From JAGIBJ01 sp032119595 (GTDB lineage: Bacteria > Actinomycetota > Thermoleophilia > Solirubrobacterales > Solirubrobacteraceae), in NCBI GenBank assembly GCA_032119595.1, contig JAUMBQ010000006.1:62001-126000 (forward strand): DNA of 64,000 nucleotides. The letters are read 5' to 3'. Each line of letters starts with the position of its first letter. Position 1 is the stretch's first letter. The notes below the pieces were generated by a model. The model worked only from the letters and a program-made list of their open reading frames with translations. It did not search any database and was not told where the DNA came from. A program made the translations under genes and the position numbers. This document shows positions 59,140 through 64,000 of this stretch, piece by piece.

Positions 59140-60159
59140 CTACGCGGTGACGCCGCGCTGCACAGCGAGCTCGGCGAGCTGCACGGTGTTGAGGGCGGCG
59201 CCCTTGAGCAGGTTGTCGCCGACGACGAAGAAGTTCAGCGACTTCGGGTCTTCGAGGTCGAGGCGGATGCGGCCGACGAACGTCTCGTCGCGGCCGGCTG
59301 CTTCTAGCGGCGTCGGCACGTTCTCGACGATGAGGTTCGGGAATGCCTCAAGCGCCTCAAGCGCTTCGGCGAGGTCGATCTCGCGCTCGAACGTTGCGCG
59401 GATGGCAATCGCGTGGCCGACCATCACGGGCACGCGCACGCAGGTCGGCGCGACCTTGAGCTCGGGGATCCCGAGGATCTTGCGCGACTCAAACTTGAGC
59501 TTGAGCTCTTCGTCGGTGTAGCCGGTCTCGTCGGGGGTGCCAAGCATCGGCACGACGTTGAAGGCGATCGTCTTCACGAAGGTGCTCGGCGTCGCCAGCG
59601 CGGCGGCGGCTGCGCCGTCGTGCACGAGCGTCTCCACGTTCTTCCCCACGAGCGGGATCTGCTCAGCGAGCTCGTCGATGCCGCTCTGGCCGGCTCCGCC
59701 GGCCGCCTGGTAGCTCGTGGCCACCATGTGCGTGAGGCCGAAGCGGTCGTGGAGTGCCTTGACCGGCAGCATCGCGACCATCGTGGTGCAGTTCGGGTTG
59801 GCGATGATGCCCTTGCGCGCCTCATCTACGGCTTCGGGGTTGACCTCGGAGACGACGAGCGGCACGTCCGGGTCCATGCGGAACGCGGAGGAGTTGTCGA
59901 CGACGGTGGCGCCGCCGGCGACGAACTTCTCAGCCCACGCCTTGGAGGTCGAGCCTCCGGCGGAGAAGAGTGCAAGGTCGAAGCCAACGACGGTCTCGTC
60001 GGTCAGCGGCTGGATCGTCCCGTAGCCCGGGAGTTCCTTGCCGGCCGAGCGCGCGCTGGCGAACGGCACGATCTCGTCCGCTTGGAAGCCTCGCCGAGCG
60101 AGCGTCTTGAGGATGAGCTGGCCGACCGCACCGGTCGCGCCGACGACGGCGACCTTCAT
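59140..60159 (-). CDS. asd: Aspartate-semialdehyde dehydrogenase
   Basis: 339 aa. NADP site VAVVGATGAVGQLILKTLAR, catalytic cysteine in IIANPNCTTMVAML (about 130-143), active-site GGAGQSGIDEL, and the His region RVPVMVGHAIAI. It reduces aspartyl phosphate to the semialdehyde for lysine/DAP, methionine and threonine. The ATG overlaps the lysC stop by 4 bp, the standard actinobacterial lysC-asd pair. Confidence 0.97.
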   Translation of the reverse strand: MKVAVVGATGAVGQLILKTLARRGFQADEIVPFASARSAGKELPGYGTIQPLTDETVVGFDLALFSAGGSTSKAWAEKFVAGGATVVDNSSAFRMDPDVPLVVSEVNPEAVDEARKGIIANPNCTTMVAMLPVKALHDRFGLTHMVATSYQAAGGAGQSGIDELAEQIPLVGKNVETLVHDGAAAAALATPSTFVKTIAFNVVPMLGTPDETGYTDEELKLKFESRKILGIPELKVAPTCVRVPVMVGHAIAIRATFEREIDLAEALEALEAFPNLIVENVPTPLEAAGRDETFVGRIRLDLEDPKSLNFFVVGDNLLKGAALNTVQLAELAVQRGVTA

Positions 60160-61427
60160 GACGCACCTCGCTCGGAGAAGGGCTGTTCGGCGAGGATCGT
60201 GTCCTCGCCCTCGAGTTCAAACGCGGCGTGCAGCGCGCGGACGGCGTCGGGCACCTGAGCCTGCGGCACGACGCAGCTGATCTTGATCGGGCTGGTCGCG
60301 ATCATCTCGATGTTGATCTCATGATCGCCGAGGACCGTGAAGACCTTCGCGGCGACACCTGGGTGGCTGCGCATCCCGGCACCGACGACCGATACCTTGC
60401 CGACGGATTCGTCGGTGACGATGTCGCGCAGCGACAGCTCAGCCCTCAGCGGCTCGAGCGCGGCCTGCGCGACGCGGAGATCGTCCTCGGAGACGGTGAA
60501 CGACATGTCGGCCGGCTCGCCGTCGGCGATCGGCTCGTTCTGGATGATCATGTCGACGTTGACGTTGGCGTCAGCCAGCGCCGTCGCGATACGACCGGCG
60601 GCACCCGGTGAGTCCGGAACGCCCAAGAGCGTGATCCGTGCCTCACCCGTGGAGTGGGTGACCGCGGTGATCATTGGTTGTTCCATGGTCTCCTCCTCCG
60701 GGACGACGAACGTACCCACTGAATCATCGAAACTCGAACGGCAGTGGATCTTCACGCCGTGGTTGCGCGCGTACTCGACGCTGCGCAGCTGCAGGACGCC
60801 GGCGCCGGAAGCGGCCATTTCCAGGACCTCTTCGAACGACACGAAGTCGAGCTTGCGGGCGTCCGGCACGATGCGCGGGTCGGCGCTGAAGACGCCGGGC
60901 ACATCGGTGTAGATCTCGCAGACCTCGGCGCCGATGGCGGCGGCAAGGGCGACGGCCGTGGTGTCGGAACCACCGCGCCCCAGGGTGGTGACGTCCTTCG
61001 CGGTTGAGACGCCCTGGAAGCCGGCGACGAGGACGATCTTGCCCTCGTCGAGCGCAGCTTGGATGCGATGCGCCTTGACGTCGACGATGCGCGCCTTGGT
61101 GTGGACCGTGTCGGTCACGATTCCCGCTTGGGAGCCGGACAGCGAGATCGCCTCGTGACCGAGGTCGCGGATCGCCATGGCGCAGAGCGCACACGAGATG
61201 CGCTCACCCGTGGAGAGGAGCATGTCCATCTCGCGAGGGTCCGGGTTGGGCGACACCTCGAAGGCGTCGTGGATCAAGCGATCCGTCTCCTTCCCCCGGG
61301 CAGACAGCACGACGACGACGCCCTTCCCCGCTTCCTTGCGCGCGACGATGCGATTCGCGGCACGCAGGATGCGCTCGGCATCGGCGACCGAGGTGCCACC
61401 GAACTTCATGACGACCGTCTCGGACAC
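60156..61427 (-). CDS. lysC: Aspartokinase
   Basis: 423 aa, GTG start. The kinase motif VMKFGGTSVADAERI is at the N-terminus, with LSGSQAGIVTD and GRGGSDTTAVALAAAIGAE for ATP and aspartate (shown in parts). The C-terminal third has two ACT domains (ITLLGVPDSPGAAGRIATAL, VSVVGAGMRSHPGVAAKVF) for feedback control by lysine/threonine. TAGCCT lies 8 nt upstream. The internal start giving a beta subunit, known in this family, is not examined further. Confidence 0.96.
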   Translation of the reverse strand: MSETVVMKFGGTSVADAERILRAANRIVARKEAGKGVVVVLSARGKETDRLIHDAFEVSPNPDPREMDMLLSTGERISCALCAMAIRDLGHEAISLSGSQAGIVTDTVHTKARIVDVKAHRIQAALDEGKIVLVAGFQGVSTAKDVTTLGRGGSDTTAVALAAAIGAEVCEIYTDVPGVFSADPRIVPDARKLDFVSFEEVLEMAASGAGVLQLRSVEYARNHGVKIHCRSSFDDSVGTFVVPEEETMEQPMITAVTHSTGEARITLLGVPDSPGAAGRIATALADANVNVDMIIQNEPIADGEPADMSFTVSEDDLRVAQAALEPLRAELSLRDIVTDESVGKVSVVGAGMRSHPGVAAKVFTVLGDHEINIEMIATSPIKISCVVPQAQVPDAVRALHAAFELEGEDTILAEQPFSERGAS

Positions 61428-61435
61428 TGCTCGGA

Positions 61436-61441
61436 AGGCTA
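61436..61441 (-). promoter_or_regulatory. -10 box TAGCCT for lysC-asd
   Basis: Minus-strand TAGCCT, 8 nt before the GTG at 61427. Confidence 0.45.
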
Positions 61442-61508
61442 GCCGGACGCGGGGCGGTTCGTCGCGCGACCTATCGGAAACGGCGACGAGGCGTTCGCTG
61501 GGCCACGA

Positions 61509-62939
61509 TCACTCGTAGAGAACCACGTGCGGACGGGGCTTCAGCGCCATGACCTGCTCGCCATACATCAGCCCTCCGGCCGCCGCATCCTCTTGGTAGA
61601 AGAGCTTGAAACCCGCCAGCCAGGGCTTCGGCAGCGTCGGCGCAATCCGCGCGTATGTGGCGACCTTGGACGCGCGGTTGCCGACGCCATCGATCGAGAT
61701 CACACCGACGATCTCCTTCGGCACCTTCACCGAACCGAGGTCTTTGATCATGCCGTCGGTGAAGCGGTGCACGAGCACGAGCTTGGGTGGGAGCTGCTGC
61801 GCGCGCACGATCTCGGCGACGCGGGCCAGCGTGGCGGTGATCTCCCCGGCCGAGACGTAGCCGATCTCGGAGCCGGGTTTCACGCCTGGGCGCATCCGCC
61901 ATTCGGGGTCGAGGGCGAGGTGAACGTCGGGCTCTTTGAGCCATCGCTCGAGCGGGCGCAGCTCGTCGACGAAGTTCGAGCCGCCGGGCTGGACGTCGAG
62001 GATCAGCATCGCATCATGCCTGCGCGCGGCTCGCAGGTAGCGGGCGATGACGGTGGAGGTCTGCCGAGTGCGGAACTTGCCGGCCGGCCCCGGATGGGCG
62101 TCGGCGATCGTCGCAATCAGGTCGAAGGCGCGCAGGACCGGCCGGGACGTTCGGTCATAGGGCTTCGCCTGCCGGTCGAGCCGAGATGAGGCCTGCTCAA
62201 ACGGCATGGTCCCGAGAATCCCGAGCTCCTTGGCCTGGGGGGCTCCGGTGTAGGCGACGACGCGGGTCTTCGGCGGCAGGATCGTTTCGGTCGGAGTGCC
62301 GTACGGGCTCTTGCCGCGTGCCTTCTTGGTCTTGGCAACCGCCTTCTTGGTGGTGCCCGGCCCATCGTCGCCGCCTCCGGTGACCACCGTGAAGCAGATC
62401 GCCGCGACGACCGCCGCCAAGCCTGCCGCGATCGCGCGGCGCGGTACCCCCGCGCCGAGATCGCGCGGGCGGCGCGGCCGATCGGCACGGCGCCCGTCGC
62501 CCTCCGCCGCCGGACGGCCCGCAGGCGATACCGGCTGCGCTGCCGCAGGCTGCGCAGGCGCGAAGACGGCTTGTCGCTCGCGACCTGCCCGGGTGAGCGG
62601 AGCCGTGTAGTCCGGCTGCGGCGAGGCCGCTTGCGGCGGCGCGGCGCGTGGCGCGTCGACCTCGGCTCCCTGCGCGGACGGCGCGACGGCGGCAAGCTTT
62701 ACGGCTTCGGCCTCGCGCCACCGGGCCGCCGCGGCCCGCGTCTCCTCGGCCTGCCGCTCAGCGGACGCGGCCCGAAGCACCGCCTCTTCCCGCTCCCTGG
62801 CGCGTGCTTCGAGCGCTTTCTCGTCGGTCTTTTCCCGCCGCCGCTCGCGGGCACGCTCCCGTGCCTCGCGCTCACGCCGGCGCTGCTCGTCCCGATCGCC
62901 GCTCCCGCCGCTCCCGCGGTTTCCCCTCAGACCGGCCAT
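61509..62939 (-). CDS. Conserved envelope protein of unknown function: coiled N-terminus, TM, catalytic-looking C-terminal domain
   Basis: 476 aa from the ATG at 62939, 13 nt after recR. Residues 10-95 are an R/E-rich helix (REREARERARERRREKTDEK), then a P/A-rich linker. One TM helix (AAGLAAVVAAICFTVVTGGG) lies near 190-210. The C-terminal 260 residues contain VVAYTGAP, ILDVQPGGSNFVDEL, LALDPEWRMRPG, LVLVHRFTDGMI, ISIDGVGN and FKLFYQEDAAAGG. This domain recurs in actinobacterial lipoproteins of unknown function. The LDxQPG, LDPEWxM and DG acidic motifs suggest a TIM-barrel-like hydrolase, which is inference. Confidence 0.72.
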   Translation of the reverse strand: MAGLRGNRGSGGSGDRDEQRRREREARERARERRREKTDEKALEARAREREEAVLRAASAERQAEETRAAAARWREAEAVKLAAVAPSAQGAEVDAPRAAPPQAASPQPDYTAPLTRAGRERQAVFAPAQPAAAQPVSPAGRPAAEGDGRRADRPRRPRDLGAGVPRRAIAAGLAAVVAAICFTVVTGGGDDGPGTTKKAVAKTKKARGKSPYGTPTETILPPKTRVVAYTGAPQAKELGILGTMPFEQASSRLDRQAKPYDRTSRPVLRAFDLIATIADAHPGPAGKFRTRQTSTVIARYLRAARRHDAMLILDVQPGGSNFVDELRPLERWLKEPDVHLALDPEWRMRPGVKPGSEIGYVSAGEITATLARVAEIVRAQQLPPKLVLVHRFTDGMIKDLGSVKVPKEIVGVISIDGVGNRASKVATYARIAPTLPKPWLAGFKLFYQEDAAAGGLMYGEQVMALKPRPHVVLYE

Positions 62940-62952
62940 GGTGATCGCCCGC

Positions 62953-63552
62953 TTAAAGCTCCCGCCGCCCGAGCAACGCCCGTCCGAGCGTGACCTCGTC
63001 GGTGTACTCCAGATCGGCACCCACCGAGAGCCCGGCGGCCAAACGCGTCACGCGCACCTCCGGCGCGAGATCGCGCAGCTCCCGGGCCACATGCAGGGCG
63101 GTCGCTTCGCCGGAGGTCGTGGGGTTGGTCGCGACGATGATCTCGCGGAGCTGCCCTTGGGTCACCCGCCGGTAGAGCTCCGGCAGCCTGAGGTCTTCGG
63201 GGTCGACGCCATCCAGCGGCGAGAGCGACCCGCCGAGCACGTGGTATCGCCCGTGGAACTCGTGCGTGCGCTCGAGCGAGATCACGTCGGCCGGGTCCTC
63301 GACCACACAGAGCACGCTCTCATCGCGGCGCGGGTCGCGGCAGATCTGGCACGTGGGCTGATCGGCGAGGTTGAAACAGATCTCGCAGGGGCGGATCTGC
63401 GCCTTCACCTCGGCGATCGACATCGCGAGCTGGGACGCATCCTCGTCGGTACCCCGGAGGACGTGGAGGGCGAGACGCTGCGCGGTGCGCTGGCCGACCC
63501 CGGGAAGCTTGGCGAACTCCGCGATCAGCCGCTGGATCGGCGGGGCGAACAC
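62953..63552 (-). CDS. recR: Recombination protein RecR
   Basis: 199 aa, standard length. N-terminal helix-hairpin-helix KLPGVGQRTAQRLALH, the zinc motif CEICFNLADQPTCQIC with CRD, and the Toprim domain VLCVVEDPADVISLE with VATNPTTSGEATALH. It loads RecA at gaps with RecO/RecF. It is located in the classical dnaX-ybaB-recR cluster. Confidence 0.97.
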   Translation of the reverse strand: MFAPPIQRLIAEFAKLPGVGQRTAQRLALHVLRGTDEDASQLAMSIAEVKAQIRPCEICFNLADQPTCQICRDPRRDESVLCVVEDPADVISLERTHEFHGRYHVLGGSLSPLDGVDPEDLRLPELYRRVTQGQLREIIVATNPTTSGEATALHVARELRDLAPEVRVTRLAAGLSVGADLEYTDEVTLGRALLGRREL

Positions 63553-63561
63553 GGGCGGTGC

Positions 63562-63897
63562 TCAGAGACCCGGAATCCCGAGGGACTTGCCCATCTCACC
63601 GAGCTCGCCGCCTGCAGCGCTCATCTTGGCGGCGGCGCTCTCCTGCGCCTGCGTGAGGGCCTGATTGATGGCGACGACGAGGAGGTCGTTCAGCAGCTCC
63701 GGCTCGTCCGGGTCGATCGCCTCGGGATCGACGGTGATCGCCTTGACCACCAGATCGCCGGTGATGCTGATCTTGACCGCGCCGCCACCGGCCGAGGTCT
63801 CGATGACCTCCTGCTTGAGGGCCTCCTGCGCAGCGGCCATGTCGGCCTGCATCTTCTGGACCTGGGCCAGCATCTGGTTCATGTTGGGCTGAGACAT
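63562..63897 (-). CDS. YbaB/EbfC family nucleoid-associated protein
   Basis: 111 aa. NMNQMLAQVQKMQADMAAAQ and KQEVIETSAGGGAVKI match the family's dimer helix and beta region, and ELLNDLLVVAINQAL is the conserved C-terminal helix. It binds DNA as a dimer. The ATG shares one base with the dnaX stop (TGATG) and recR follows after 9 nt. Confidence 0.94.
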   Translation of the reverse strand: MSQPNMNQMLAQVQKMQADMAAAQEALKQEVIETSAGGGAVKISITGDLVVKAITVDPEAIDPDEPELLNDLLVVAINQALTQAQESAAAKMSAAGGELGEMGKSLGIPGL

Positions 63898-64000
63898 CAG
63901 GCGGGCTCCTGGCCAGGGTCGCCGAGTTCCTCGGCGTCGAACTCGGTGACGAGATGCGCGACGACGGCATTTTCGTCGAGCGAAGCGTTGTACGCGGCCA
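63897..64000 (-). CDS. dnaX: C-terminal end of DNA polymerase III gamma/tau (partial)
   Basis: The last 33 residues before the TGA at 63899-63897 read ENAVVAHLVTEFDAEELGDP then GQEPA. The context, immediately before ybaB and recR with an overlapping stop/start, is the conserved position of dnaX. Only the tail lies in the window, so the identity rests mainly on gene order. Confidence 0.6.
   Translation of the reverse strand, partial: AAYNASLDENAVVAHLVTEFDAEELGDPGQEPA

Overview
The window is a 64 kb stretch of high-GC bacterial chromosome with dense, mostly housekeeping gene content. Actinomycetota is the best fit. The evidence is the GC-rich codon use, many start codons placed directly behind a -10 box (leaderless style), a class F-type sortase, an LCP cell-wall ligase, a FprA-type reductase and a cytosolic-type malate dehydrogenase. 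The set (three LIP-type secreted lipases, a succinate dehydrogenase with an HdrB-like third subunit, DUF2231 and SCP2-type domains) suggests Thermoleophilia/Solirubrobacterales. That placement is inference, because no rRNA or marker search could be run.

Layout. 1-7.1 kb: an unknown membrane-anchored protein, TetR, prs, glmU, tRNA-Gln with a duplicated 3' end, a calcium-repeat surface protein, a 45-bp repeat patch and a PucR-type regulator. 7.2-15.3 kb: a long minus-strand run with many 4-bp stop/start overlaps (small membrane protein, DedA, ispE, rsmA, tatD, metG, an M23-like protein, rsmI, ROK glucokinase), divergent from an LCP gene. 16.5-20.7 kb: three tandem paralogous secreted lipases. 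20.9-27 kb: a cysteine-free FmdB-like protein, glyS, an ABC uptake operon preceded by two tiny overlapping ORFs, and a diiron R2-like/SCP2 fusion. 27.1-33.5 kb: lon-hsp20, an MBL hydrolase, a small cysteine protein, an NmrA-type reductase and an SRPBCC protein. 33.6-35.6 kb: a small winged-helix protein and mdh, convergent, each followed 11-12 nt after its stop by a copy of the same structured hairpin element. An assembly gap lies between the two copies.

35.7-45.5 kb: a secreted protein, NADP-isocitrate dehydrogenase, a secreted unknown, FprA, a large surface protein ending in a sortase domain, a second isocitrate dehydrogenase of the IMDH family and an acyl desaturase. 45.7-52 kb: a second PucR/CdaR-type regulator, a site-2-type protease and the succinate dehydrogenase operon sdhA-sdhB-hdrB-like. 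52.2-59 kb: two secreted clan GH-A-like glycosidases flanking a BAX-inhibitor-like protein, DUF2231 and a secreted coiled-coil protein. 59.1-64 kb: asd-lysC, a conserved unknown envelope protein, recR, ybaB and the end of dnaX.

How the genes work together: several TCA enzymes (mdh, two isocitrate dehydrogenases, succinate dehydrogenase) lie within 18 kb of each other. Envelope and secreted functions (lipases, glycosidases, LCP, sortase, M23-like) are prominent. No insertion sequence, prophage or CRISPR array is visible. The most unusual signal is the pair of hairpin elements at 34038-34155 and 34516-34631. They have a conserved 76-nt loop and stems that differ mainly by compensatory changes, as expected of a structured 3'-UTR RNA.
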